64,000 nt of DNA, from NCBI GenBank assembly GCA_026120035.1, contig JALRME010000005.1, positions 124,001 to 188,000 on the forward strand, in the 5' to 3' direction. This document shows, one piece after another, positions 1-12,305 of the stretch. Source of the DNA: Coleophoma eucalyptorum. Lineage: Eukaryota; Ascomycota; Leotiomycetes; Helotiales; Dermateaceae. The translations under genes were made by a program, and so were the position numbers. The stretch's first letter is position 1. Each line of letters opens with the position of its first letter. The notes under the pieces are model-generated. The model was not told the DNA's origin and made no database searches. It was given only the letters and a program-made list of their open reading frames with translations.

Positions 1-757
1 GAAGGTCACTTAATCGAATTAATATAGCATTCGACATGGGGTATATTGCAGAGTTCTCTATTATTCTTTGTATCCTAGTCCTTAATTAAGAACATCTATC
101 TCTTTTGCTTTGCTGTCCTAGAATAAATGGCAAGAAATCAGTTACAGAACAAAATCATGTGCGTCCCGTAAAAACAACCAATATTGTATTATTAAATGTC
201 TTGACTTTGTAAATCTCTGCAATTTCTGGGGGTGACGAACTTGTCAATCAAAGTAGCTAGCTATTTCAACTAACCAATTATTTAACTTTCTTATCTGAAA
301 TAACAAGAGGTCTTTTAGGTCGAGTCTTTCCCATACAACGATCTTCATAGCATTATTTAGATAGTTTAAGTGTTGTAGTTCAAACTGTTATAGAAGGGGG
401 GGGGGTGGATCATGATTACCTAACACACCCTTCCGTACAAGCAGATCGGGGTTTGGAAAGGGCAGCAGAACCACGTTTTAAGAAATGATACAACAACGCA
501 AAAAGAAACACTGTCACGATAGCTTTGAATATAAAATTGACAAAACAAGTAGTTATAGTTATTGGTTGCAATGCGACTTTTCCCAGAGACTCCAAGGCGC
601 CATGCTACCAGCCCAGATCATAATTCATTCCAGTGCAAGTGCAACTCAAATACAGCCGGAGCTTACTTCTTCGCGAGCTTGGCTCTAGTGCCACCCAATG
701 TTATTCCATACACTTTGCGCATGATATCAGAATCAACCATATTCGCTGCATATTCCG
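1..757. other. left-edge intergenic DNA, no gene seen
   Basis: AT-rich sequence with short, unconvincing open frames only. A run of about ten G lies near 397-406. The part nearest 757 is presumably the 3' UTR of the mre11 gene, which reads leftwards. Nothing else is recognisable. Confidence 0.5.
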
Positions 758-2976
758 CTATCTTCGTTTGCTCGAAGTCATTGGCTCAAAGGCGTCGTCG
801 TCATCTGAGATCTCATCATCGCTGAGCTCCACGGTCTGCGTCTGTGTCTTTGGTTGTTGCGAGAAGTTTAACTGAGTTTGCCGACTTGCGCGTGTTGCAG
901 CAGCCCGTCTCGGTTGTGCCTTTGGCGGTGGCTCGTCATCAAGCATCACCACATCATCATCTTCGTCGTCGCTTGGCGCGGCAGCTTTCTTACGCCCTCT
1001 GGCAGGTGTTTTCTTCGCTGGAGCGGCTTTTGGTTTGGCCGGCGCTCTCTTCGCTGGTGCACGCTTTGCTGGAGCTTTCTTAGCAGGTGCAGGGGCCGCT
1101 ATGGACTCATTATCGCTATTCGCAGCTGCTCGGCCTCGTCTGCCATCTTCATCTCCGTCCACATCGTCTCGGATCAGCGCAGCTGGCTGATCTTCCCACT
1201 CTCCATCAAGATCCGAATCCCAAGTTGGAGGACGAGGATGATATCTACCAATCTTTGTTGATCGCTTGACTGTGCCTTCGAGAAACTGCTTCTCTAACTT
1301 TGCCTTCTGACGCTCCATGACATTGTCAATATCTTGCTCGTCGAAGTCATCTAGTGTGAGCATTTCTTTGACTTGGCGGGTCAAGCTATCCGATACAAAT
1401 ATTTCCATCGCGTGTTTATCATCCTTATCAACAAACTGCACAACGGCATCGCCGAAAGGAGCTTGTGGTAAAATCTTCAGTGACTGCGCCGTCAAGAATT
1501 CCTTGACGACTTTGTCGATTCGTACTGTGTCTGCAGACATAGCGGCCAGGACAGCATCCTCAGGCATCTCCTTGTCTCCGTTCGATTTTTCTGTCTCATG
1601 TCAGTGGGCTTTATATAATCTAGTGTTGAAGGGTAACAAACTTGTTCCGCCCGTTTTTTTCCTGTAAAACACGACCACGTCATTGACGTTTGCGACCTTG
1701 CCAACGAATCTGTTTGAAAAGCGCTGGGGGTTTTCACAGTCAAACTTGCCTCCTTCTGGAGCAGTATATTCGACTTTCAGTCTGACCAATGGTAAAGGTA
1801 TATCCTTTTCGTCGATCTCCTCGTCTTGAACTGCAAGCCATTCTTGCCGTGCTTCTTCGATAAGCTTCTCAACTACCTTGATTAATTCTATTGTGACTTG
1901 CTGTCGGTTATCCTTCATTCGTGCAAGACTCTTGAAGCGCTTATCGGTAGCCAGAACAAGCTCACTGGTCACAAAAGGCCGAACCGACTTGATCCGATGC
2001 TTTTCCACCTTGAAATCTCTGCCAGTAACATTGAGGATAGCAACATGTTTGGCCACTGCTTCACCAGGCACCAGAGATGTTGCAACAGAAGAGCCGGGTT
2101 GCATTACATGGAACAGCATCTCAGGGTTATATCGTGGATCGATAAGGCACTCATGTTCGTGGCCCCAGACAACCAGATCCATGAATTCGGGTAAGAAGTT
2201 CTCTGGTAAGTACCCAGTCTCGGTATGTGCATGGTGGTTTTGGTGAACGGCCATCAAGTTAAACCAGTCATTTTGTTGTGTGCCTGGCTTGTAGAAGTGG
2301 ACTTTGCCATCTCTGAATGTACGGAAAAGTCTTTCGTCTCTGACATTGCTCATTCCATAGAGTGCCAATTTTGTCTGTCCCTTCTGCAGAAGTAGAGGTT
2401 TGATATGAATGTTGTCAGATTCTGGTATTCTTCCAAAGTAATTGAGAAGTCCAGAGACCTGAAGAAGGTCCAGAGAGCAGTAGTGCCCATCTCCAGTCGG
2501 ATCGTCATGGTTTCCGTGGATTGAAAATACAGGTATAGCAACGTTAATGTCAGGATCCTCATAGTTGACATGAGAGAAAGCGCCATGGAAGATATCATTC
2601 GCATCGCTGAGCATTTCGAGTTCACAGGGTTTATCTCCGAGGCAATTCATTCGCAGAGATCGCATAACTTGGAACATAGATTTTCGAGAAGGTTTGTTGT
2701 CGTGGAAGAGATCGCCAGCCAGAAGGACCATATCGACCTACTAAACGTCAGCTAGCATATAAAGTTGAGACTTTGCAACTTACGTCTTGTTCCTTGGCCA
2801 AGCACATCACCTCGTCGAAGCTTTGCCAGCTATCATCCTTACGAATAGGATCTCTTTCCTCATATCCGACATGGCTATCAGTAGCTACCAATATACGGAT
2901 GGTGTCCGCAGCTACAAAGAATGTAAGCTTCAGATGCTGAAGTCATTTATAGGTACTTACGGCCAAGTGGGGGCAT
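758..2976 (-). CDS. mre11: MRE11 double-strand-break repair nuclease
   Basis: Mn-dependent nuclease subunit of the nuclear MRE11-RAD50-NBS1/XRS2 complex, which resects DNA breaks and acts at telomeres and in meiosis. Four exons: 2976-2961, 2911-2784, 2737-1642 and 1590-758, giving 690 aa. The first exon is only 16 nt (MPPLG) and is placed because it is the ATG that splices in frame onto [14 protein letters not shown]. All phosphoesterase motifs are present: D17-x-H19, GDLFHD around D57, GNHD around N124-H125, H-Q-N-H-H around 213 and GHEHE at about 240-244. The C-terminal third (about residues 530-690) is disordered, with a Lys/Ala/Pro-rich basic block near 584-620 followed by acidic SDDE clusters, as in other MRE11 tails that bind DNA. 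Length fits fungal MRE11. It is head-to-head with the uS19m gene, with 300 bp between start codons. Confidence 0.97.
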
Positions 2977-3276
2977 CTTTTTCCCTCCTCTGGCTCTCAA
3001 AGACTGGTCCTGACACTCATGCGCAGATCCTATCGAAATGATGGTATCAGAACACTCGGAATACACGTTCGCAGATGTATAGAAGAGGAAATGCTCTAGA
3101 AATCGCGTGAAAAGGGCCTATAGAAGTGCTTCTTGCTGCCTTCAGATTCGGGGAGACGCGATTGTCCACTAGCGCGAAAGTCACCCCTGTCACGTTTTCC
3201 GAGACCGAGAATAGCCTCGACTTTTTGCGCCGACGACATAATTGACTAGTAAAGCTACGCAAGAACTTCAGCAACC

Positions 3277-3728
3277 ATGCTTCCAACCGCTAGACTGCTG
3301 ACACGATCTGTATGGAAGGGTAAGCAAGGCCTCTCGACCTAGGAAAGAGCCAGCTAACATGTCAATTGCAGGGCCAAACATCGTTCCGTACGCAACCCCC
3401 AGCCAGAGCATGTTAATCGCAGATACTGACAACTAGCCGCTCAGCCTTCCAATTGTCCGCGTAGCACCCGGAGAGAGGCAACCACCGATCAAGACACAAG
3501 CACGATCCGCGACCATCCTGCCAAACTTCGTGGGCTTGAAGTTCCAGGTGCACAATGGAAAGATTTACAATGATGTGACTATCACGGAAGACATGGTGGG
3601 CCACAAGCTTGGAGAATTCTCTGCGTGAGTCTTTCCCGCTGGTTTGAGATGTGGCAGTGAGCAAATAGGCTAACTTTGACCCTAGGACGAGGAAGCGATT
3701 CACATATAAGATGAGTAAGAACAAGTAA
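3277..3728 (+). CDS. rsm19: mitochondrial small-subunit ribosomal protein uS19m
   Basis: Component of the mitochondrial 30S-like ribosomal subunit, S19 family, near the decoding-site head. Four exons: 3277-3319, 3372-3387 (16 nt), 3445-3624 and 3686-3728, joined in frame to 93 aa. The family core is clear: an N-terminal block ending in [16 protein letters not shown], then F-x-V-H-N-G-K, then the basic tail [13 protein letters not shown]. The length is normal for uS19m. No long presequence is seen, although the start [15 protein letters not shown] is basic and could target the protein. The gene is split into four pieces although it has under 300 coding bases, so open-frame scans miss it. It is divergent from mre11. 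Confidence 0.93.
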
Positions 3729-4935
3729 ACGGGGAGCGAGGTGTGTACTTTTGTACTGTATTATGGGCATTCGATGGCGTTCTTGGGAGCGAGGATCACA
3801 TTTGTATCATAAGGAGAGAAGCCTGTATCGAGAAAGCAGGAATCAGAATCGAAAGTCAACGAACATCATACACAAGGCAGCCTCCGAGCTCTGCGTGAAT
3901 GTGGTCTGAACAAGGCATATTGGGAATTACGATCTTTCACATTTGACATTGGGCCGAGTGAGAGAGAGAGAGGGGCGGTACAGTAACGTCATCTGAGTGC
4001 TAATAGCATGCTCAATTCAAAGCATTCGGCCATCGGCGCACAAATTGAGACTGTCTACGGCCCGAAAATGATAACGTCACCAAGAAAGGCCCCTGAGCAG
4101 AGAAATCATGTGGTACGGCATACACCAATATCAGATTCGTGGAGAAGGCCTTTTGCTCGGCGCCGAAAGCCACTGAACAAAGGCACTTCCCCGGCGGGCG
4201 CAGACGGCAAGAAGTTTCTATCACGTAGTAATAGAACAGAGACGCCACGAAACATACGGTAGGTCACCTAACTTTCGAGCACATCTCGATCAGCAGCTGT
4301 ACGGAAGCCAAAGCCCTCCAGCCACATAGCAGCCAACGAATATTTGGTCACTCTTTGAATAAGAAATCCGGCTTTGTTAAAAAAAAAAAAAACAAGAAAA
4401 AGAAAAGAAACATCTTCCAACCCTTTGAATTCCTAGCCTCCCCGATACGTCCACCTCCCACGGCAGAAATCACCCGATGAATACAAGACAAATCATCCCA
4501 CAACTCAGACCACAACCGGGATGGACGTGGAGCCGAAAAAAAGACGACGTGCAACAAAAGCTCTCGAAAAAGCAAGAAAGCAAATCCGAACTTGATGAGA
4601 CTCGGGATCCATGTGGATGGGATTTCGGGAAGTACCCAGAATTACCCAGATACTGCAGGTAAGGAAGGGTGATCGGGTCATGTGGAGCCGAAATCAAAGC
4701 TCGGACGTGAGGCTGAACGACAACGACATACTTACGAACTAAGTGGAACAGGAAATAAATTTACACATGGAGGAACAAGTAGGTAATTGAGATATATATC
4801 ATATTCCATAATAAGATAAACTAGAAGTAAAGGTAAAATAATTGACAATGGCAAATAAACTCCCACAAATATTCACATCCTATCCCATCCCATCCAATTC
4901 CGTTCCCAAGTCACTCCGTACAACGACCTATTCGC
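3729..4935. other. intergenic DNA between uS19m and alcohol dehydrogenase
   Basis: The two flanking genes converge here, so both ends should be 3' UTR. There is a GA-rich run at about 3958-3973 and an A-rich run at about 4378-4409. Open frames up to about 84 codons have no recognisable content or splice partners. No gene is supported. Confidence 0.5.
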
Positions 4936-6094
4936 TTACTTGCTGGTGTCAACGACATATCGTCCGGCAATTCTGCCCTCGTGCATCATATCATAAACCT
5001 CCTGGAGCTTGGACAAGCCAATGGTCTTGTATGGTGCCTTAATGAGTCCGCGACGGAAGAATTCGATGGCCTCAGCAGTGTCACGACGGTTACCGACGTA
5101 GGAACCCTTAATCTGGATCATCTTGATAACGGACTCGAAGACAGGTGCCTTCATGTAAGCGCCTGCTGGGAGACCAATCATAACTACGCTACCGCGAGGG
5201 CGAACATACTATTATTATGTTAGATTGATGCAGAAAAGAACGAAGGGAGAACTTACCTCGGCAGCTTGTTGGAAGGGCTTCTCATTAACAGCGACAAGGA
5301 TAACGGCGTGAGGTCCCAAGCCATCCTCAGTGGCAGCCTTAACATCGTTGACTAAGTTCTTGCTCTTTGTGAAATCCACATAGTGCTGAGCACCTAGCTT
5401 TTGGGTCATTTCCTTCTTCTCATCTCCGCCATCAATGGCAATGATATCCAATCCCATTGCCTTTGCATACTGGCAAGCAAGCGATCCCAATCCACCACCG
5501 GCACCAACAATGGCGACGGACTGTCCTGGTCGGACTCCCGACTCCTTCAATCCCTTGTAAACGGTGATACCTGCACACAAAACTGGAGCAATGGCTTCAA
5601 GATCACACTCCTTGGGAATTCGTGCCACATGGGCAGCCTTGGCGATACAGTATTGTTGGAAGGTACCGTCGACAGTGTAACCGGAGAGTAGGGCCTTTGC
5701 GCACAATGGCTCATCGGCCTGTTGGCAGAAGCCGCATGAGAGGCAGGAACCGTTGATCCACTTTACACCAGCATAGTCGCCAATTTGAATATCCTCCACC
5801 AAATCTCCCAATGCCACAACAACACCAGCTCCTTCGTGTCCGCCTACCAATGGGAGCTTGGTCGCCAATGGCCAGTCTCCGTTCACAGCGTGAAGATCAG
5901 TGTGGCAGACACCAGAGTACTTGATGTTGATCAGAACCTCATCTGGTCCAGGCTTTTGGACTGGGATCTTCTTGTATTGCAGAGCTGTGTTCACTGTCAG
6001 TAACTGGTTCCAATGGGTATGTCCAGTAGTGCTTACGCTGTCCGGTCTGCTCGAGAACCTGGGCCCATTGCTCGGTTGGGATTTGTTGAGACAT
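4936..6094 (-). CDS. zinc-dependent NAD alcohol dehydrogenase (yeast ADH1 type)
   Basis: Medium-chain dehydrogenase interconverting ethanol and acetaldehyde with NAD(H); most likely cytosolic, since no presequence is visible. Exons 6094-6037, 5984-5257 and 5208-4936 give 352 aa, close to yeast ADH1. Catalytic zinc ligands are C46, H69 with E70, and C156. The structural-zinc cysteines are C100, C103, C106 and C114. The Rossmann motif GAGGGLG begins at residue 180, and an Asp at 204 at the end of the next strand argues for NAD over NADP. The start ATG is the only one in frame with the [19 protein letters not shown] join. Which of the several fungal paralogues it corresponds to cannot be decided from the sequence. 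Confidence 0.95.
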
Positions 6095-7450
6095 ATTGAC
6101 TAAGTGTAGATAATGATACTTTGAGGTGGTAAGGTAGAGTGAGGAAGTGTAATTGAGTTTGGAACTGTTGTAGAAGAGGCAATTGAGTTGAAGGATGATG
6201 ATTACTGAAGGACAAGCAAGCTGCACTTATAGAAAAGCAGAGAGGAGCACCAGCAGAGAGCTAATCCCTGTCAAGGCAACCCCTCCTACACATCACCAAG
6301 CTTGGGAGCTGTCCAGAACTCTTCCAAGTAACTGCAAGTAGGGTTCTCTGGACCAGTCTCATCAATGCGTCTGCCAGACCCTTCAATCCGGTCAACCGCC
6401 ACTAACGAATGACGGCCAAGCATGTGTATAAAATTGGGTATGTGGAAAGCATTTCGCGTCCGTTCTACCGACGACGCTAGGGCATGTTCCGCTATGAAAC
6501 AGGGCCCCGAGCCAATGCCTGGCAACGCCATAGTTGAAGAAGCCAACAAGAAGCAGAGCGCTCGACAAACCTGCCTGGCTCTCGCTTGGCTGTATACGAT
6601 GGGAGACAGCAAAGTGGCGTGATCCCAGCACCGGTTGGCAAGAAGAGCCAGAGCACTGTGAAGGGGGTTGTGGTTAATCCCCTCGAAGCTGCCGTAGATC
6701 ACCCATTCGACCTGGAAACGCCCTCGGGAATAGGGTCTTGCGAGCATGGATCACCAACGCCATGCCCCTCCCGCTAGACTCTACGCAGTAGCTGCTTTCT
6801 GCAACGCCTGAGGGGGATGTTGAGCTCCTGTAACTTGGAGTCTCCTCTACCCCATGGAGAACTGTGCGAGTCAGTTTCGCTATAGTCTCTAGTTCGCAAA
6901 TAGCTGGTCCAGTAGCCAGTTCAAGAACAGCGCAATGTGGGGTAGCTGCTATTTGGTATGAGACGAAAGCGGGGTTGGCCGGGCTCTATGTTGCTGGGCC
7001 CTCAGATCCGCATTGTACCTTTGATCCGATACTAGAGGGATCCCAGGCGACACGGAAACCCGGGCGAGCGCTGGTGAGAAAGTGGAATGCCCCTACGACA
7101 GGCGAGAGGCGAGCGGCGAGCGACGTAGGGTAAAGGTCCGTGTCAGCCCATTCCTCTGCCCGCATCGAGCGATGGATTTGGATGTGGCATGATTTTAGGG
7201 GGCATGGGAGCGCAATAAAGCAGCGATGGCTGTGGCCGAATTGGGTAATGCGGGCTTTGGATCGCGATTTCACGGCGGAAGCTGGTGATCCATTTCATGG
7301 CGATTAGGTGACTGACAGGAGACTGCGATGTGATGTTCTTATACACGAGATCCCTGATACCCTGATAGATACCTGGAGGACTTCGCCTTCAACCTTGATG
7401 GCTCTTACTTCTCAGTTCAATCCTTGGGTTTTGCAATGTATAACTTATCC
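6095..7450. other. intergenic DNA upstream of alcohol dehydrogenase
   Basis: Upstream region of the dehydrogenase gene. Between about 6420 and 7290 the sequence looks richer in G and C than its flanks. A minus-strand ATG frame of 153 codons runs 6747-6286, but I recognise no domain and see no supporting introns. I treat the stretch as non-coding or decayed. Confidence 0.4.
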
Positions 7451-7454
7451 TCCT

Positions 7455-8330
7455 CGTTGTACACATTCTTGAGTTCCCAGAGAAACCGAATTGGATTTCT
7501 CCAACCGGCGAGGAAATCAAATCAACGGAGCTAAACTCAGAGCAACCATCAAACCCTGAACCCTTCAAAGACGGAAGCAAAATCTTGTAGTATACCTGGC
7601 GGAGTAGTTGCCAGCTCATTGGTGGTTTTAGCAACACAAATTCTCTTCTTACTACATTCTTGGGTTCCCAGAGAACAGAATTAAGACTTACCATAAAGGC
7701 GGGAAATCAAGTTTAGAGGACTAACCTGAAATCATCAATTGAACCTTGGGCCTTTTAAGCATAATACGAGAGCCAAAAATCTTGTATATACATTCAAAAT
7801 CCTTACCTTAAATTGTAAAGTAAGACTTCTTGTACTGGCGGGGAATTGTGTCCTGAGGATTAAGCTGAAATCAGCCATGGAACCTTGGATCTTCCAAGCA
7901 CAGTACGAGAGCCGTCCTCATGTACATACATTCCATAACCTTACCTTAAATCATAAAATAAAACTTCTAGCACAGGCGAAGAAATCAAAGTCTACAGAAT
8001 TAAGTTGAAAACAGTGACTGGGCCTTGGAGCCTCTAAGTACGGCCGCCAAAAATTCTGTGCATGCATTTCCAAACCCGCCACCCTTCCCCCAGACAATAG
8101 AGAAAGGCTTTCTTATACGGGCGGGGGTTTGAGGTCTAGACAAGTAAGCAGAGGGCAATGATTGGACCTTGGACTTTTTTCCAAGTCGGGGTTCAAGTAC
8201 GGGAGCTAGTATTTTGTGCATGCATTGGCAAGATCCCCGGATAGTAGAGCAAGTAAGACTTCTTAGGCCGGGCAAATCAAATCTAGACAAGCAAGCTGAA
8301 GACTATGATTGGACCTGGCCTGGTGCCTTC
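7455..8330. repeat. degenerate tandem repeat, unit about 140-190 bp
   Basis: A phrase like GAAATCAA...AGACAAG followed by ..TTGGACCTTGG.. recurs at about 7513, 7703, 7843, 7981, 8125 and 8273, giving spacings of 190, 140, 138, 144 and 148 bp. Between the anchors the order is conserved: CCTTGG, then AGTACGAGAGCC, then a CATTC block, then AAGACTTCT, then GGCGGG. The first interval has an extra segment containing TTCTTGGGTTCCCAGAGAA, which also occurs near 7465. Units are well diverged and no open frame runs through them, so this looks like an old satellite-type array. Confidence 0.65.
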
Positions 8331-8669
8331 GTGTGCCGGGAGTAGACTCATGTGGATATGCTCAGCAGCGTACCAATCAAGCTGTATCCAGTGGCGATTA
8401 ACGAACATGTTGAATTTTCCAAGGGGTTCATCAGTAAGTACATTGACCCATGTAGCGGTAGCTCATACTGTGACACACTGTACATCCTGTTTCAAGGAAG
8501 ATACTGGTGTTGGTGCGCTCCGAGTCTTTCGGCACATCAAACTGGCACGTGGAGACTTGGGACGGTTCTGGACTTCATATATGCTTTATTTTCTCACTTT
8601 TGGCTTTGACTCCTTAATGCAGAAAACATCTACCTTTCTCTCGACTCGTTGTAGTCACTATCCTACTTT

Positions 8670-10353
8670 CTACGAGCCTCCTGGACCTCCAAGCAGAGCA
8701 AATCTTCTGACGATTGAGGGTCCAATTTCTTCGTATTCTGTTTCGCCAAGTGTCAGTAAGATTATCATTGCCATGGTACAGCGTTCTTGACTTAGACTTA
8801 CCAGCCTTGGTGTGGCAATAGCTTCTAAACTCTGGTGTCTGACCCAAAAGACTGCCTCCAAACCAAGGGCCGTGCCGTTGCCTCTTATGAGAGATAACCT
8901 GCACTTCTAGGCCACCGCTTCGTGCAGCTCCACCACTGCGAACCTCACTCGCTCTGATTCTTGCATCGACTAAGTGCTTGATATCTCTTTGTAATCTGCG
9001 GCCGAAGTCCTTGTAAAGCGTGCTTCCACCAGACAGAACAATGTTTTTGTAAAGGCCACGGCGAACATCGATTGGCGAGGATTGGATAACTCCATCAACA
9101 ACAGTAGGAAGAGGAGTCAAAAAGTCGGAGGAGTAAATTTCAGGATTGAAGAAGATCTCAGGTGCCAAGAATCGCTCGTAACCAACATCCACGGTGACTT
9201 GTCGGCCACCAGGCTGAGTAATAGTGTGCTTGAGGAAGCGGGACCTGTCGTTATCATAGCGAGAGAATTCCTTGACAATATCTGGGCAGACATAGCAGTA
9301 CTCCTCCTTAATCTCTCCTGCAGTCTTCAATGATGAGTCCGGCTCGCCTCGGTCCCGGAGTAAAGATTGGACAAAGTAGGTGATATCTCGACCAGCAATA
9401 GGAATGGACTTGATTGAAGATCCAATAACATATCCTTCGGCAACCGGAATAACGTGGGTAACACCATCTCCAGAGTCAATAACCGTTCCTGTCAATGATC
9501 TGTCCGAAACCTTTGAAGATGTCCATGATGCCGCTAGCGCCAGCACAGCCTGCACTGCAATGTATAGACCCGCACAGTTGAAAGACTCGAACATGATTTC
9601 GGCAGTATTCTCGCGGTTCTCGGGTGGGTTAAGTGGCTATTGAGCGGTCAGTAAGTACGAGACTTGATAAAATTGGTAGCAATACGTACAGGCTCAGTGA
9701 GTAAGAAGTAGTGATCTTCTGGTTCAACGCGGAGATATTTAAAGATCGAGTTGGACCAGAAGCGTTCCATATGGTCCTGAGGCGGTCAGCTTGCTATTTC
9801 CCCACCACTGTGATATCCAGCTTACCCAGTTCTCAATTTGTCCATGACGAATTGGATAATGTACACCATACCCTATCACAATCAATTTCAATCCACAGAG
9901 TCTATAACCTTACTCACCTGGCCCGTTTCCAGCAGCAAGAGCTTCGTCGCCGATAAAGAAGTCCAGATCTTCGGTTCCTCTCTTCATTGACAAATGTCCA
10001 GTTGGCCCAGCGCCTCCTGTCAAGTACGAAGGTTTATTCGCTACTGCAGGCCTTCCTGATCCGGTTCCTCCCCCAGCAGCACCTTGTGCTTTCGTTGCTA
10101 TCGCAGTAGGGAAGACGAACGATGGAGAGTCGTTACCTGCGAAACCTGGAGACACCAAGAGTTAGCAGCGGCGGGTGGATGAGTGGAGCAGCTGGACACA
10201 CCAAGCTTGGAGTAACCGGTACCGCTACAGTCTCCATGTCAGTAACCGTCCGTTGCAGAGGTTCAGATTGAGCTCTATCAGTAGAATAGAGCTGCCTGGT
10301 GGGGATAGGGAAACGTACTTGTCCATGACAACGGCCGGAGTATTCTGAGCCAT
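8670..10353 (-). CDS. arp3: actin-related protein 3 (Arp2/3 complex)
   Basis: ATP-binding subunit of the Arp2/3 complex, which nucleates branched actin at cortical patches. Seven exons: 10353-10319, 10224-10202 (23 nt), 10145-9918, 9872-9826, 9776-9690, 9636-8802 and 8737-8670, giving 440 aa. The actin fold is evident: phosphate-1 loop [16 protein letters not shown] near the start, phosphate-2 loop [14 protein letters not shown], adenosine site [17 protein letters not shown], and the C-terminus [20 protein letters not shown] typical of Arp3. The Arp3-specific loop ending [20 protein letters not shown] is present. The last exon is separated by a 64-nt intron; reading through it produces a false longer tail ending at 8614. 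Exon density is highest at the 5' end, as is common for fungal actin-family genes. Confidence 0.97.
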
Positions 10354-12305
10354 GGTGAAGTAAAGGTTGTGCGCAACACTCCCACCTCACTGGGGATTTT
10401 ATGCGACCAGAATTCTGATCTTGATGGCTCTTCAATGCAGAATTGTGAGCTCGAAGGATGGTGTACGGGGTCTACTTCAAGTCTCCAGAGCTCAAGATGA
10501 CGACCAAGTGGGCAGTGCGCTGTCGTCTAACTGGGCCAATTGAGCTCAACCCCGCCATTCCCGATAGGCGCGGGAGTGTCATGTGATCTGGTGCTTCCGG
10601 ATTGGTCAGCAGAGTGTTCTTCAGCTTGTCGTCTAGGAATCTTTTCGATTTGCCATTTACTCTTTCAAGTGCAATAGAGGCTGGAGGTTTAAGAAAATCT
10701 AAAAACGCAATCATTAGTAGTGGGCCCATGATTACAGAGAATCTAGACAAGCATTGCGGCATATTATTCATGCTAAATCTGCTCTGGTCTTAGGAGGCAA
10801 GAGTTGTGTAATGCAGCTTCCATGTTCAGAAGAAGTCCTCGTCAGTGCAGACATCTCCCGTCTCTATCCAAAACCTTCTCGTCTTCACGGAACATAAACA
10901 CATTGGCATCTCTCCCTCTTTATTCTATTGCTGCCTATCACATTCGTTTGCCTCTCCAGAGGCACCTCGTCCGCTGCATGCAGTACTTCCTTAATATCCT
11001 ATGTGCTCCTTCGATTTCGGACTAGGCTGCTGCTGCGTTTGGTGCGAGGTTGAAGCAGATTGTGACTATTGTTGTTACAATTTCCTCACATGCTTACCTT
11101 CCCTTGGGCCTTATTTGCAATCACTGACAGGCAATATACGGTCAGGCACATTCCTTCGTGCTGTGCATTTACTGATCTTGCGGAATAGCTTAATTGACCT
11201 ACCTAAAGACCGTCCTGCCCCTCTACTTCAGGATACCGTCCGGTCCGCTGCTGAGAAAAGTGCTATTTATATATATCCTCAACAGCCGCAGAATAGTAAA
11301 GAGCCACGTCCACAAAGGAAAGGCAAAGGCCACCAAAACAAGACCGGAGGTCGCACCTGACATTCACCAAACTGTTTCTCCAGGCTGTGTGTTCTTGGTC
11401 TCTGTTACTTTCCATTCGGGCCACAATTCCCTAGGTCTGATTTAGGAGACTCTTTTCAAGATATCTTTCACTGTCAACAGTTCATACCGTACAAACAGCG
11501 TCATTGCCTCACAACCTCTAGGCCGCTTCATTTGACTCTCTCCTACAAACTCGTTCTTAGTGCTCCTGACTAAATCCTGTTCTCGGAAGTTATTAGCAAA
11601 CTAATTCCAGTCCCTCGCTCTATCTTCCTTGACAGCATCCAAAAAAATCCACTATACTTGTTGATGCTGTAGCTCTGGGTCAATCACTATCGGGTTATTC
11701 TTCGTTGTACAACTCGTCACCCAAAGCCTACCTCAGATTTTAGCCAGTATCGACAAGTATTCGCCATAAACATAGACGCCATCCCTGGTAATCATCGTTG
11801 AACAAAGTCTTTCCATAAGTCTTAACTTCTACTGCAATCCCAGCAACGATTGATTCTTGTTGTTGATGATCGCGCTCGTCAAAAATCACTATTGAACACA
11901 GTTTTTGACAAGCTTCGCCTTCTACAACAACGTCGATGCTCTTTAGTGAACGAGGACTTTTTCACAAGCCTTCATTTCTGTCACAACGTCAACATCGTTT
12001 CCCCATGCCTGGTGAAAGCATCGCCTATGCCAGAAGTCTCGCCTCTGTTTCATGAAAATATCATTAACCAATCTCGACTTCACCAACGCATCCGCCGTTG
12101 TCGTGATCGCTTTTCAGCTTCTTCTTCTCCTTCTTCTAAGAAAAGCTACTCTGAGAATTATTCGCTGTCTCATCCTCGGTCTTCTTGCTGGGCAAACCTT
12201 TGGAATTCTTTAGAACGGATTCAGCCTTCACAGTCCGTTAGTCACAGCAACAATTCCATCCGAGCTCGCTTTTCAAAGTGTATGGGCTGCTTCTCTATTT
12301 TAAAG
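10354..12305. other. long intergenic/leader region between arp3 and the taspase-like gene
   Basis: Head-to-head promoter region of nearly 2 kb. From about 11460 to 12300 the plus strand is rich in C and T with many CAAC/TTCT stretches, typical of a long fungal 5' leader. The frame of the downstream taspase-like gene is free of stops from 11850, so its N-terminus could be longer than called. I found no other gene. Confidence 0.5.

Noticed and set aside
758..1567. Separate small gene starting at [10 protein letters not shown]
   Set aside because: It is the last exon of mre11; the MRE11 frame splices into it at 1590.
6286..6747. 153-codon minus-strand ATG frame
   Set aside because: No recognisable domain and no splice partners; it lies in a locally GC-richer patch where long frames arise by chance.
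8614..8801. Extended C-terminus of Arp3 ending in REKGRCFLH
   Set aside because: It reads through an intron; splicing 8802 to 8737 gives the conserved Arp3 C-terminus.
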